From positions 1,894,580 through 1,958,579 of the forward strand of contig NZ_FUZU01000001.1 in assembly GCF_900167975.1 (NCBI RefSeq): a DNA stretch of 64,000 nt. The letters are read 5' to 3'. The DNA is from Ohtaekwangia koreensis (GTDB lineage: Bacteria; Bacteroidota; Bacteroidia; Cytophagales; Cyclobacteriaceae). The notes below the pieces were generated by a model. That model was not told where the DNA came from. It made no database searches and saw only the letters and a program-made list of their open reading frames with translations. Each line of letters begins with the position of its first letter. Positions within the stretch are counted from its first letter, which is position 1. A program made the position numbers and the translations under genes. Below are positions 17,147 through 26,575 of this stretch, piece after piece.

Positions 17147-18601
17147 TCAGAACTCTTTTTTGATATTGAAGAAGAACCCGCGGTCGCCTTCTGCATTGTA
17201 GGTGTACTCGAAGCGAAATACCATGTCATATGATCCCACTATATCAATACCTGCACCTACACCGGAAAGAAATTTGTTGGTTAAACGACTATTAACTTCA
17301 TAGTTCGGATAGTTGCTCACGTATCCAACATCCGCATAAGTCTTTAGATAAATCGCTAACGGTATATGTCTGAATTGTGGAATGGGCATAGCGCCCCAAT
17401 GATAGGTTCTGGAAAGTATTTTTTTCTTGAAGGTTGTTTTGTTCAATATATACTCAGGGCCTTCAATTACATAAATTTCGTATCCACGAATAATTTGCTT
17501 TTGATATCCCAAGGCTCCGTAGTTATAGTAAGGAAGGTTCTTTGGATTACTCCAATATCCAACGGTATAGTTTGAAAGATAAAATCCTTTTTGAAGATCG
17601 ATGAAGCTGGCAAACGTTGCACTGATTTCAAATTTCTTCACATCATCTGAAGCAGCTAAGCCGTTTTGCGTAGCGAAAGCAGAGAGGTAATATCCTCGCA
17701 ACGGATAGCCTATATAATCACGGTGATCGGAATTGAATTGATACGTGAGCGCAGCAAATTGTTGTGATCTGTTTTCTTTGCCGAGATAATCCGGATTCAA
17801 TAACGCAACGGTATCGCGAATAGTGGTGCTTTTGTAAAAGAGAGAAAGTATATGCGACTCATAGAACGAAGGGCGATAAGTATAGGTAAGTCCTCCGGTT
17901 CGCATCGTACGCACAATGTCTTCGGATTCAAGAAATACGAGTTTATGATCGGCTGTGCGGTATGCCAGGTTTTTTGTTTCAGCGAAATCAAAATCGATGG
18001 CTAAACCATGCCGTTGTTTTTTATCTATATAGGGAAAGCGATAGGTGATTCCGAACCTGCGCGAGAATCCGAATTGTGCCAGAAAGCGTAACGTTTCATT
18101 TCGACCACGCATATTATATTGATATAGTCGCAGACCATAATTTACCCTGCTGAAATCATGACCATAATTTTGCCACCATTCATTGAAGTTACGATCCGCC
18201 AGTTCAAATATAGGGGAGGGGAATGTATACCATCGTTCATTCAGATCGATCAGTAAATCAACCTGATCTGTTTCCAATTCAAGTGTTCTGATCTCTACGG
18301 TATTGAACAACCTGGTGTTGATCAATTTTTTCTTATCGACCTCCAGTATACTTTGCAGATCACTGCTATAGATGAAGTCTCCTGACTTAAGTGTGAGCTC
18401 CCGCAAAATTATAGGGTCACGCGTTACACGATTGCCAACAATAAAGATCCGGTTGATTCGCAGAAAACGCCCAGTGCTATCTGCAACGATACGGGTACGG
18501 CTCGGTCTTTTGGTAGAGTCAGACAAAGCAGTACTGTCAGAGATTTGAGTACTCTTTGCAGGGGTAAAAAAACTAATTAAACTAAAGATAATTGCCAGCA
18601 T
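17147..18601 (-). CDS. Outer-membrane beta-barrel protein with POTRA domain (BamA/Omp85-like)
   Basis: 484 residues with an N-terminal hydrophobic signal (MLAIIFSLISFFTPAKS). One POTRA-like domain follows at about 48-120 (INRIFIVGNRVTRDPIILREL and LINTRLFNTVEIRTLELE), then a predicted C-terminal beta barrel ending in FRFEYTYNAEGDRGFFFNIKKEF. This matches the short surface-antigen-D15-type proteins of Bacteroidota, not the main BamA with five POTRA domains. It is probably an outer-membrane insertion or transport component; its substrate is unknown. It lies between lgt and hbd. Confidence 0.82.
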   Translation of the reverse strand: MLAIIFSLISFFTPAKSTQISDSTALSDSTKRPSRTRIVADSTGRFLRINRIFIVGNRVTRDPIILRELTLKSGDFIYSSDLQSILEVDKKKLINTRLFNTVEIRTLELETDQVDLLIDLNERWYTFPSPIFELADRNFNEWWQNYGHDFSRVNYGLRLYQYNMRGRNETLRFLAQFGFSRRFGITYRFPYIDKKQRHGLAIDFDFAETKNLAYRTADHKLVFLESEDIVRTMRTGGLTYTYRPSFYESHILSLFYKSTTIRDTVALLNPDYLGKENRSQQFAALTYQFNSDHRDYIGYPLRGYYLSAFATQNGLAASDDVKKFEISATFASFIDLQKGFYLSNYTVGYWSNPKNLPYYNYGALGYQKQIIRGYEIYVIEGPEYILNKTTFKKKILSRTYHWGAMPIPQFRHIPLAIYLKTYADVGYVSNYPNYEVNSRLTNKFLSGVGAGIDIVGSYDMVFRFEYTYNAEGDRGFFFNIKKEF

Positions 18602-18666
18602 TCTGTAACGCTAAGACTTACTCTATGTTAGACAAGTTTAACGTTAACTTCCGAAAATCTGGATTT

Positions 18667-19785
18667 TTAATCAGCCTTTTTTCTGAATGATAGCACAAGG
18701 ATAACAATCCCCGCCAGTATGAGAGGAATGCTGAGGATTTGTCCCATATTAATAGGTAGTGTTGCCTCGAATGCTTCCTGATCTTCTTTCAGATACTCAA
18801 AGAGGAATCGCATACCAAAACACCAGATCAGGAAGATCCCGAAAATTCTTCCCGGCACAAGGTGCTCTTTGTACTTAGCCCACATGGCCAGTAAAAATAA
18901 GAACAGCAGGACGCAGGAAATAGATTCATATAGCTGTGCAGGATGACGCGCTATACCAACTGTACTGACTTTTGCTACGAAGCCTTTGTTATCAGGATTT
19001 GCGATCTGGTAATCGAGCCGGAGCTTCGGAGTTTCATCAAAAAATTCTGATAACTGTGACGCCAGCAGAGGACGCATTGTACCATTAATAAGATTATCAA
19101 TCTGATTTTCATCAGCCGTTGGCTTGAAGAACACATATACCAGCAACGGCACTTTACCTTCTGCAACTTTCGGTATAGAATCGTTTTTATAGTATACTAC
19201 ATCTTCTACGATCTCCTCAACATCGTGACGCTTGTCTTTCAACGTTTCTGTTAACCTCCCGGTGAATACAACACCCCACGGTTTATCGGTAGGCTTACCA
19301 ATAATCTCCGAGTTAAAATAATTACCAAGTCTGATCAAGGCTCCCGTTAATGCCACAAGAATGACAATGCGATCCAGCACTTGCAGATAATTCTGACCAG
19401 GTTTCTTCTTACGACTATACAACCACAAAGCGAATAAAATACCAATGGCCCCACCGTGACTTGCCAAGCCTTGCAAGCCGGTAAAGCGAAACGGATTAAA
19501 CTCAAATGGTAAAAAGATACTTAATGGATCGGTCCAGATAATTTCGGGTTGATAAAAAATAACATGACCCAGACGTGCCCCCAGAATAGTTGCCACCACC
19601 ATGTAAATGGTGAGCGTATCAACGTCCTTTTCAGGTTTGCCTTCTTTGCGAAACATATAGTAAAGGATCTGCTGGCTTACCAGGAAGCCTAACGCGAAAA
19701 ACAATCCATACCAACGAAGAGCGAAAGAACCAATTGAAAAGATCTCCGGACTTCCGTTCCAAATAACGTAACTGAGTATAGCCAT
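18667..19785 (-). CDS. lgt: Prolipoprotein diacylglyceryl transferase with a large insert
   Basis: 372 residues. It attaches diacylglycerol to the lipobox cysteine of prolipoproteins. Membrane helices and signatures are as expected: LRWYGLFFALGF, GARLGHVIFY, LASHGGAIG, the conserved RLGNYFNSEIIG, and RHPAQLYESI. Between residues about 177 and 277 (nucleotides 18955-19257) there is an extra soluble stretch of about 100 residues that is not in the E. coli enzyme (291 residues). By position it follows the WGVVF strand and so should be periplasmic. Such inserts occur in Bacteroidota Lgt proteins as far as I recall. It precedes the beta-barrel gene. Confidence 0.93.
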   Translation of the reverse strand: MAILSYVIWNGSPEIFSIGSFALRWYGLFFALGFLVSQQILYYMFRKEGKPEKDVDTLTIYMVVATILGARLGHVIFYQPEIIWTDPLSIFLPFEFNPFRFTGLQGLASHGGAIGILFALWLYSRKKKPGQNYLQVLDRIVILVALTGALIRLGNYFNSEIIGKPTDKPWGVVFTGRLTETLKDKRHDVEEIVEDVVYYKNDSIPKVAEGKVPLLVYVFFKPTADENQIDNLINGTMRPLLASQLSEFFDETPKLRLDYQIANPDNKGFVAKVSTVGIARHPAQLYESISCVLLFLFLLAMWAKYKEHLVPGRIFGIFLIWCFGMRFLFEYLKEDQEAFEATLPINMGQILSIPLILAGIVILVLSFRKKAD

Positions 19786-19898
19786 GGCGGCAAATATAGT
19801 AGAAAGCTGAAATCAAAAAGCCTGTTACGGCTTAAAGTGAAAAGCTTAAAGTTGAAAGATATTGAGAGACAATAAGATTACAGCACAATAATGCCGGT

Positions 19899-21731
19899 TT
19901 AATATTGATCAAGCTTTGAAAGTTCCTCACTAAACCCTGAAGATAAAATCGGGAATCGGCACCATGTACGCGGATCCACGTTGAGGTCGTCCAGGTGGAA
20001 CGCTGGCGCCAGACGCTCACGCTTCCATTGGTTAGCAGCCCAAAGTCGGAAGAATTTCTTAATCCAGAGTTTTAGCGCATCGGGTTCGTAATTGATCTTC
20101 ATCACCTCATATACTTGCAGCGGAGACTTTCTTTCATAGATCGCCCACTTTTCAATTTCCGCCAGCACAGCATAAGGCATTAAGTCATCTTCGTCTGTTT
20201 GGTTGCGTTCCAGCGGTCTCAACTCCGCAGTAGGCCGCAGGTTGTTTACCGCGTTGAGACCTGTCTGATTCAATTCCTTTTCAGCCCAACGAAGCCATTG
20301 CAGTATAAATACCTTACTCAACCCAGCTATAGGGGAGAGGCTTCCACTGGTGTCACCATCCATCGTGGCATATCCTACATCACCTTCACTTCGGTTGGAG
20401 GTGGTGAGGAGCACGGCACGTTTTACATTCGCTAACATCCAGATGATGGGCGAGCGTGAACGGGCCTGTATATTTTGAAGCGTAACATCATCTTCTTCCC
20501 ACGTAAGTTTTCGACCGATCGCCTTTTCAATTTTCTGCGAATAAGAATTTACTTCTTCATCTATTGTCCATTGGTGGAATTCCGCCCCTATAGATTCTGC
20601 TAAAGTCTTGGCCGCATTAAATGTTTGTGATGACGAATTTGTTGTGCCCTGGTATGCACAGGTTAAAAGTTTGTTCACCGCCTCGTGAACGCTCTCCGCC
20701 TGAATGCTCAATGCCTTGTTAAATTTTTCCCAACCTAATTCTGATGATGCACGCTTTACCATTTCAGCAACGAACACTGCGCAGCAAGATGAATCGGCTC
20801 CGCCACTTAGCGAAAGGACAAATCCCTTTGCTTTACTTTTTCGAATATAGTCATACAACGCCAGGGCTACGGCTTGAGCCAGTTCCTCATTCTTGTCTTT
20901 GATATCGTCAGAGATCACAACCTGGCTGTTGGCCGGATTTTTAAAGTCTACATCACAGGCCAGTATATTAAAATTGCGGAAGGAGAGTCGCTTGTTTACA
21001 GCCAGTAATTTTTCTTTTTGCGAAATGATGATGTCGCCATCGTAGATCATTTTGCCGGCTTCATTTCCCAGGAGGTTGGTGAAGAGATATACGCAGTTAA
21101 AATTTACGGATCCATCCAGTACAACTTCTCTTTCACGAAGTAAACTCTTACCCATGGCAAAATGACTCGCACTCGGATTTAAGATCAGATGTACACCTCT
21201 TTCCATTAACCGGTAGCCCGGCCGGTAGTTTTTTCTCCAGCCATCTTCACAGATTTCGAAACCGAATTTTATACCTTCAATTTCATAGATGAGATCGCCA
21301 GCCTGAATCTTTTCATCACCCCTTATTATTTCGATGATACGATAGGGGATCCAGGGATCAAACCAGCGTGGTTCATAGTGCACGCCATCGCGCGCCAGGT
21401 TCTGTTTGAATGTTATACCTATAATTTTTCCATCACTGATAACACACGAACCATTATAGGTTATTCCATCCAATCGTACAGGCAGACCAATACAAATCGT
21501 AATACCATTGGTATACTCACGAATCTTCAATACTTCTTTCCAGGCGTGTTCACTTAGCCAATCGCTGAGAAACAGATCTTCACATCCATAGCCGGTTACA
21601 CAGAGCTCCGGAAAACAAAGGATCTTAATCTGTTGCTTTTTAGCTTCTTCAATGGCTTCAAGAATGTTGTTTGTATTGTTATTCCAATCGAATGGAATCT
21701 GGTTCACTGTAGCGCCTCCGATTTTCAGCAT
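19899..21731 (-). CDS. nadE: Glutamine-dependent NAD+ synthetase
   Basis: 610 residues. It amidates nicotinic acid adenine dinucleotide to NAD+ with glutamine as nitrogen donor. The N-terminal nitrilase-type glutaminase has the Glu in CFPELCVTGYG and the nucleophilic Cys in GFEICEDGWRKNY. The C-terminal synthetase domain carries the ATP pyrophosphatase loop LSLSGGADSSC near residue 300 and GYATMDGDTSGSLSPIAGL. The two-domain length is usual for this class. A stand-alone minus-strand gene with a 113-nt gap to lgt. Confidence 0.96.
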   Translation of the reverse strand: MLKIGGATVNQIPFDWNNNTNNILEAIEEAKKQQIKILCFPELCVTGYGCEDLFLSDWLSEHAWKEVLKIREYTNGITICIGLPVRLDGITYNGSCVISDGKIIGITFKQNLARDGVHYEPRWFDPWIPYRIIEIIRGDEKIQAGDLIYEIEGIKFGFEICEDGWRKNYRPGYRLMERGVHLILNPSASHFAMGKSLLREREVVLDGSVNFNCVYLFTNLLGNEAGKMIYDGDIIISQKEKLLAVNKRLSFRNFNILACDVDFKNPANSQVVISDDIKDKNEELAQAVALALYDYIRKSKAKGFVLSLSGGADSSCCAVFVAEMVKRASSELGWEKFNKALSIQAESVHEAVNKLLTCAYQGTTNSSSQTFNAAKTLAESIGAEFHQWTIDEEVNSYSQKIEKAIGRKLTWEEDDVTLQNIQARSRSPIIWMLANVKRAVLLTTSNRSEGDVGYATMDGDTSGSLSPIAGLSKVFILQWLRWAEKELNQTGLNAVNNLRPTAELRPLERNQTDEDDLMPYAVLAEIEKWAIYERKSPLQVYEVMKINYEPDALKLWIKKFFRLWAANQWKRERLAPAFHLDDLNVDPRTWCRFPILSSGFSEELSKLDQY

Positions 21732-21947
21732 AGCGGATTAGTTTGAATAGTAAAGCGTGAATGCAGCACAAATGTAAACAGCAGCCACTGTATGCCTATA
21801 GCAATTTCCAATAGCGCGATTCGTATTCGCTGCAACTCCTATATCTCAAACAAATATGAAAATTAATTCGTCACTTTCCTGAACTGCTTTTTTGAGATTA
21901 CCCGAATGAGTAGATGTATTTTTAAGAAGAGATTACAGCGATTTCGT

Positions 21948-22679
21948 CTAGGAGAGAAGATTGAGCATCTCACACGTTTTCAGTGCAGCATCTTGTTCAG
22001 CTTTTTTCTTGCTGTTGCCATAGCCAGTGCCTTTGGCTTCATTATCGACAAGCACTTGTGCTGTAAATTCTTTGTGGTTCTTTCCTTTTTTCACATTGAG
22101 GATTTCGAACTTCACTTCTTTTCCTTCGCGTTGTGCCCACTCTATAATCTTACTCTTGAAATTGGAGTTTGAGTTTACCAATTCATCCAGATCATAATTG
22201 GGGTTGATAAGTTTATCGATCACAAACTTCTTTGTTCGCAGATAACCTTTGTCAAGGTATATAGCTCCAACGATGGCCTCTAATGTATTTCCTAAGATTA
22301 CTTGTTGAAGATGTGAATTCTTCTGATCGTATTGAACAATGTTACCGACACCAATCTTTCGAGCGAGGAGATTAAGTGTTTCCCGGTTTACGATACGTGA
22401 TCGTATTTCGGTAAGAAATCCTTCTGATCTGAATGGAAATTTTTTGAAAAGATAGTCTGCTACTGCAGCTCCGAGAATGGCATCACCAAGATACTCAAGC
22501 CGTTCATTTGATTCTTTAAAGCCCTGACCGTTTTCTTTGGCAATAGAACTATGGACTGTCGCTAAACGGTATAGTTCAAGATTGGAAGGTGTAAGGCCGG
22601 CAATGTTTTTAATAGCCCTGATCAACTTCTCATCATTCTTCGATTTCCCTTTCGGAAGCTTAAGGATTTTCCAGACCAA
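21948..22679 (-). CDS. rnc: Ribonuclease III
   Basis: 243 residues. A double-stranded RNA endonuclease for rRNA and mRNA processing. The signature NERLEYLGDAILGAAVADY lies near 58-76, with a second catalytic acidic cluster in LEAIVGAIYLDKGY. A dsRNA-binding domain runs from about 172 to the end (KSKIIEWAQREGKEVKF to KKKAEQDAALKTCEMLNLLS). No ATG precedes the conserved part; the first plausible start is TTG at 22679, and the true start could lie slightly upstream. It follows acpP-fabF, a common order in bacteria. Confidence 0.92.
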   Translation of the reverse strand: MVWKILKLPKGKSKNDEKLIRAIKNIAGLTPSNLELYRLATVHSSIAKENGQGFKESNERLEYLGDAILGAAVADYLFKKFPFRSEGFLTEIRSRIVNRETLNLLARKIGVGNIVQYDQKNSHLQQVILGNTLEAIVGAIYLDKGYLRTKKFVIDKLINPNYDLDELVNSNSNFKSKIIEWAQREGKEVKFEILNVKKGKNHKEFTAQVLVDNEAKGTGYGNSKKKAEQDAALKTCEMLNLLS

Positions 22680-22904
22680 GTTGTATATCAGTTCATTTTT
22701 TAGTCGGATGCTAATTTAATAAGATTCTTGGTATAAATACTCTGCGAAGGAAAGGTGTTGTTCAGATTATTGTGTTGAAGGGTGAAAAAATAATCAAAAG
22801 TATATTTCAGCCTCTTTCAATAATACCTGTGAAGTATACACAAGCCTATACCGGACTCCCAATGAAAAAATCAGAAGCCCTCGTGAATATTATCCTTAAA
22901 AGAA

Positions 22905-24152
22905 TCAGATTTTCTTGAAGATCACGGAGAAGTTATGACCACCAAAGCCAAAGGTATTACTCAACGCGATGTTTACGTTGCGTTCCTGTGCTTTGTTAAA
23001 AGTCATATTCAATTTAGGATCAAGTTCCGGGTCATCCTCGAAGTGATTGATAGTAGGAGGGACGATGGAATGATTGATTGCCATGATACACGCTATACTT
23101 TCTATCGCTCCTGCGGCACCCAATAAATGTCCCGTCATTGATTTGGTAGAGCTGATGTTTAATTTATAAGCATGCTCACCAAATACTTTTTGTATCGCGC
23201 GAATCTCACCTATATCACCTAGTGGTGTAGAGGTACCATGTGTATTAATGTAATCGATTTGGTCTACAGTAATTTCAGCATCTTCCAATGCATTATACAT
23301 TACCTGGATGATGCCGGCTCCGTCTGGATGAGGAGCCGTGATGTGATAAGCGTCGGATGACATACCGCCACCAATCACTTCTGCATAAATTTTAGCTCCC
23401 CTTTTCACAGCGTGTTCATACTCCTCTAGAATCAATGCACCGGCTCCTTCGCCAAGTACAAAGCCATCACGGTCTTTATCATAAGGACGTGATGCAGTCT
23501 CCGGAGAATTGTTACGCTCAGAGAGCGCTCTTAAAGCATTGAATCCACCCACACCTGCTTCACATACAGCAGCTTCAGAACCACCGGATACAATAATGTC
23601 GGCCTTTCCTAAACGTAAAAAAGTAAAGGCGTCATACAATGCATTGGTAGAAGAAGCACAGGCAGAAACGGTTACATAGTTCGGCCCGCGAAAACCATAT
23701 TTAATAGAGATATGACCTGCGCTGAGGTCAGGGATCATTTTAGGAATAAAGAAGGGATTGAATCTTGGAGTTCCATCGCCTTTGGCATATACCTTTACTT
23801 CTTCCTGAAAAGTTAATAACCCCCCGATACCGGAACCCCAGATCACACCAACGCGATTTGGGTTGAGTTCAGCTAGCGGGAGGTTAGCATCTTTTATAGC
23901 CTCATCCACAGCCACCATAGCATATTGCGCGAACGGGTCCATCTTACGCGCTTCCTTACGGTCCATAAAGTTACCGATGTCGAAGTTTTTTACTTCGCAG
24001 GCAAACTTTGTTTTAAAGAGCGTTGAATCAAAGCGTGTTATGGGAGCTGCTCCACTTTTACCGTTTTTTAGTCCATCCCAAAACGCTGTTAACGTATTGC
24101 CGATGGGTGTGAGTGCACCAAGTCCTGTAACGACTACTCGCTTCAATCTCAT
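22905..24152 (-). CDS. fabF: Beta-ketoacyl-ACP synthase II
   Basis: 415 residues. It elongates fatty acyl chains by condensing malonyl-ACP with acyl-ACP. The catalytic Cys165 lies in TVSACASSTNALYDAF, and the two histidines are in NTHGTSTPLGD (His305) and KSMTGHLLGAAG (His342). The N-terminus MRLKRVVVTGLGALTPIGN supports the chosen ATG. It is 37 nt downstream of acpP and in the same operon, with rnc 225 nt further on. Confidence 0.97.
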   Translation of the reverse strand: MRLKRVVVTGLGALTPIGNTLTAFWDGLKNGKSGAAPITRFDSTLFKTKFACEVKNFDIGNFMDRKEARKMDPFAQYAMVAVDEAIKDANLPLAELNPNRVGVIWGSGIGGLLTFQEEVKVYAKGDGTPRFNPFFIPKMIPDLSAGHISIKYGFRGPNYVTVSACASSTNALYDAFTFLRLGKADIIVSGGSEAAVCEAGVGGFNALRALSERNNSPETASRPYDKDRDGFVLGEGAGALILEEYEHAVKRGAKIYAEVIGGGMSSDAYHITAPHPDGAGIIQVMYNALEDAEITVDQIDYINTHGTSTPLGDIGEIRAIQKVFGEHAYKLNISSTKSMTGHLLGAAGAIESIACIMAINHSIVPPTINHFEDDPELDPKLNMTFNKAQERNVNIALSNTFGFGGHNFSVIFKKI

Positions 24153-24189
24153 GATCTATGGGGTGTGGTTGTATAAAGGCAGTGGTCAA

Positions 24190-24429
24190 TTATTTCTTTA
24201 CGTTTTGCTCCAAGTAAGAGATGGCCTGGCCAACAGTAGAAATATTTTCAGCCTGGTCGTCCGGGATAGAAATATTGAATTCCTTTTCGAACTCCATAAT
24301 AAGTTCTACGGTGTCAAGTGAGTCAGCTCCAAGGTCGTTAGTGAAGCTAGCCTCAGGAGTAACTTCAGATTCTTCAACACCAAGTTTTTCGATGATGATC
24401 TGCTTTACTTTTTGTGCAATTTCAGACAT
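24190..24429 (-). CDS. acpP: Acyl carrier protein
   Basis: 79 residues, acidic. It carries growing fatty acids on a 4'-phosphopantetheine arm attached to Ser37 in the GADSLDTVE motif. Helical segments [17 protein letters not shown] and [19 protein letters not shown] are standard. First gene of the acpP-fabF(-rnc) unit, with a near-consensus promoter about 40 nt upstream. Confidence 0.98.
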   Translation of the reverse strand: MSEIAQKVKQIIIEKLGVEESEVTPEASFTNDLGADSLDTVELIMEFEKEFNISIPDDQAENISTVGQAISYLEQNVKK

Positions 24430-24461
24430 GTTTTTAAGGTTTATGATTTAAAAATCAGTTG

Positions 24462-24493
24462 CAAAGAAAGAGATTTACGTGAATATTATCAAA
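24462..24493 (-). promoter_or_regulatory. Probable promoter of acpP-fabF
   Basis: On the minus strand TTTG (24490-24493) is followed by 20 nt and TTTCTTTG (24462-24469), one mismatch from TAnnTTTG. It is 33 nt from the acpP ATG. Confidence 0.5.
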
Positions 24494-24542
24494 CTTTTTT
24501 GAATAGCCTCAAAGCTCTAATAAGGAGTGAATTCATAGGAAA

Positions 24543-24965
24543 ATGAAGAAAAGCAAACTTGTTATCGAATATGAATATGACTTTGATCTGTTGGGACTGA
24601 CCTCAACAGCACGTGGCTATAAACTCGCGTGGGAAATTAACCAGGCATTACATGTTCAACTGGTAAAACAGCCCGATTTAGCAGTGGGATTTAAAAATAA
24701 TGAAGAAAAATTTTTTTCTTTCTATGCTTTTGAAACTCAACTCAATCGTTTGAAACTGTTTAAAAACAAACCTTTGGATACTGAGCCCGGAAAGTATTTT
24801 TTAATCCCTGAATTTCCTCACTTCGATTTTATAATTTTGGCGGCTATGAAAGATCAGTACACCCATCTGCAGTTGCTGGAGTTGATCAAGTCAATACCTT
24901 CTATTCAGTTTGTGGCGTTCATACCTATGGATGGCCTCAAGTCTAAATCAAATTTTATTTTCTGA
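24543..24965 (+). CDS. IPExxxVDY family protein
   Basis: 140 residues, soluble. The segment FLIPEFPHFDFIILAAMKD fits the IPExxxVDY family signature, with Phe-Asp-Phe in place of Val-Asp-Tyr. The N-terminal KLVIEYEYDFDLLGLTSTARGYKLAWEIN is also as I recall for the family. The family is restricted to Bacteroidota and often sits next to pyk, as here (63 nt upstream). The function is unknown. Confidence 0.85.
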   Translation: MKKSKLVIEYEYDFDLLGLTSTARGYKLAWEINQALHVQLVKQPDLAVGFKNNEEKFFSFYAFETQLNRLKLFKNKPLDTEPGKYFLIPEFPHFDFIILAAMKDQYTHLQLLELIKSIPSIQFVAFIPMDGLKSKSNFIF

Positions 24966-25027
24966 TCCCTTCCATGCACGCTGATTTATTTCATATTATT
25001 CATCCATACGAAATATCTTAAACCTTT

Positions 25028-26458
25028 ATGTTAGAAAAAGTATCGTTCAACAAGACTAAAATTGTTGCCACTGTAGGCCCTGCTTCAAATTCAAAAGAGA
25101 TGCTTCACGCATTGATCAAAGAAGGAGTCGATGTTTTCCGGCTTAACTTCTCTCATGGTAAACATGAAGATCATTTGAAAGTAATCAACTTCGTACGCGA
25201 GTTGAACAAAGAGTTAGGGACAACGGTATCGCTGCTGCAGGATTTACAAGGCCCGAAAATCAGAGTGGATGAAGTTGAGCCAGGCACTGTAATCGAACGT
25301 GGACAAGAACTGATCATCACAACACGTGACTTGGTTGGTAATCGTGAGATCGCCAGCACTTCGTACAAAAATCTTCCGAGAGATGTAAAAGTTGGTGATA
25401 CCATTCTGGTTGATGATGGTAAGATAGAATTGAAAGTAAAGGAAATCCGTGATATAGATGTAGTAACAGAAGTTGTTTATGGCGGACCTCTTAAATCACG
25501 AAAAGGTATAAATCTTCCATTCACAAAAGTTTCTGCTCCCTCATTGACAGAAAAAGATTTGAAAGACCTTGAATTCGGTTTGGCAAATGATGTGGATTGG
25601 ATCGCGCTTTCTTTTGTACGTAAAGCTTTCGATATAGAATCATTACGTTCTATCATCGATTCAAAAAAATCCAATGCGCGGATTGTAGCGAAGATTGAAA
25701 AACCAGAAGCCCTTAGCAACATTGATGAGATCATCGCTTTAACGGATGCTGTAATGGTAGCACGTGGAGATCTGGGGGTTGAAATCTGGCTCGAAGAAGT
25801 GCCGATGGTTCAGAAAATGCTGGTTGAGAAATGTAACAAAGCAGGGAAGCCTGTTATTGTTGCTACGCAGATGATGGAGAGTATGATTGAGAACCCTCGC
25901 CCTACACGCGCTGAAACCAATGACGTTGCCAATGCAGTAATGGATGGCGCTGATGCAGTAATGCTTTCAGCAGAAACAGCTGCCGGTAAATACCCGATTG
26001 AAGTAATTCGCAGTATGGTGCGTACGGTAGCTTCCGTAGAGAAGAGCCCGAATATTTATTATCGCTTCCGTGATGTAAATAAAAATTCACCAACCTATAA
26101 CCACGATAACTTTGTATTAGCAGCTTGTAAACTTGCTAAAGATGTAGGAGCAAAAGCAATTGTAGGGATGACACAATCCGGCTATACTGCTTTTCAATCT
26201 TCAGCCTATAGACCGAATGCAAATATATTTGTGTTTACATCCAACAAATCGTTGTTGACAAAAATGAACCTGGTGTGGGGAACACAAGCGTATCATTATG
26301 ATAAGATAAATTCTACTGACGAAACTATAGCCGATGTGGAAAAAATTCTGAAAGAAGAAGGACACGTTCAATCCGGTGACTTGTTCATCATTCTGGCAAG
26401 TATGCCGATTCAGGAAAAAGCGCGTACAAACACCTTGAAGATTAATGTAGTGAAGTAA
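25028..26458 (+). CDS. pyk: Pyruvate kinase
   Basis: 476 residues. It transfers phosphate from phosphoenolpyruvate to ADP in the last step of glycolysis. The N-terminus KTKIVATVGPAS and the substrate segment DVFRLNFSHG are present. The catalytic site includes KIEKPEAL and VMVARGDLGVEI, and PTRAETNDVANAV is the ADP/K+ region. The C-terminal regulatory domain is present. Followed by a strong intrinsic terminator. Confidence 0.97.
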   Translation: MLEKVSFNKTKIVATVGPASNSKEMLHALIKEGVDVFRLNFSHGKHEDHLKVINFVRELNKELGTTVSLLQDLQGPKIRVDEVEPGTVIERGQELIITTRDLVGNREIASTSYKNLPRDVKVGDTILVDDGKIELKVKEIRDIDVVTEVVYGGPLKSRKGINLPFTKVSAPSLTEKDLKDLEFGLANDVDWIALSFVRKAFDIESLRSIIDSKKSNARIVAKIEKPEALSNIDEIIALTDAVMVARGDLGVEIWLEEVPMVQKMLVEKCNKAGKPVIVATQMMESMIENPRPTRAETNDVANAVMDGADAVMLSAETAAGKYPIEVIRSMVRTVASVEKSPNIYYRFRDVNKNSPTYNHDNFVLAACKLAKDVGAKAIVGMTQSGYTAFQSSAYRPNANIFVFTSNKSLLTKMNLVWGTQAYHYDKINSTDETIADVEKILKEEGHVQSGDLFIILASMPIQEKARTNTLKINVVK

Positions 26459-26479
26459 TTTTACTATACTATATATTGA

Positions 26480-26513
26480 AAAAAGCAGCAAGCCATAAGC
26501 CTGCTGCTTTTTT
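26480..26513 (+). terminator. Intrinsic terminator of pyk
   Basis: AGCAGCA (26484-26490) pairs with TGCTGCT (26502-26508), extended by A/T pairs on the outside and followed by six T on the plus strand; 22 nt after the pyk stop. Confidence 0.9.
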
Positions 26514-26575
26514 GTTGTTAATCGTTGACTGTATATACGTTGCCTGTGGATGCGACTAACGGATAATGCTAAGTG

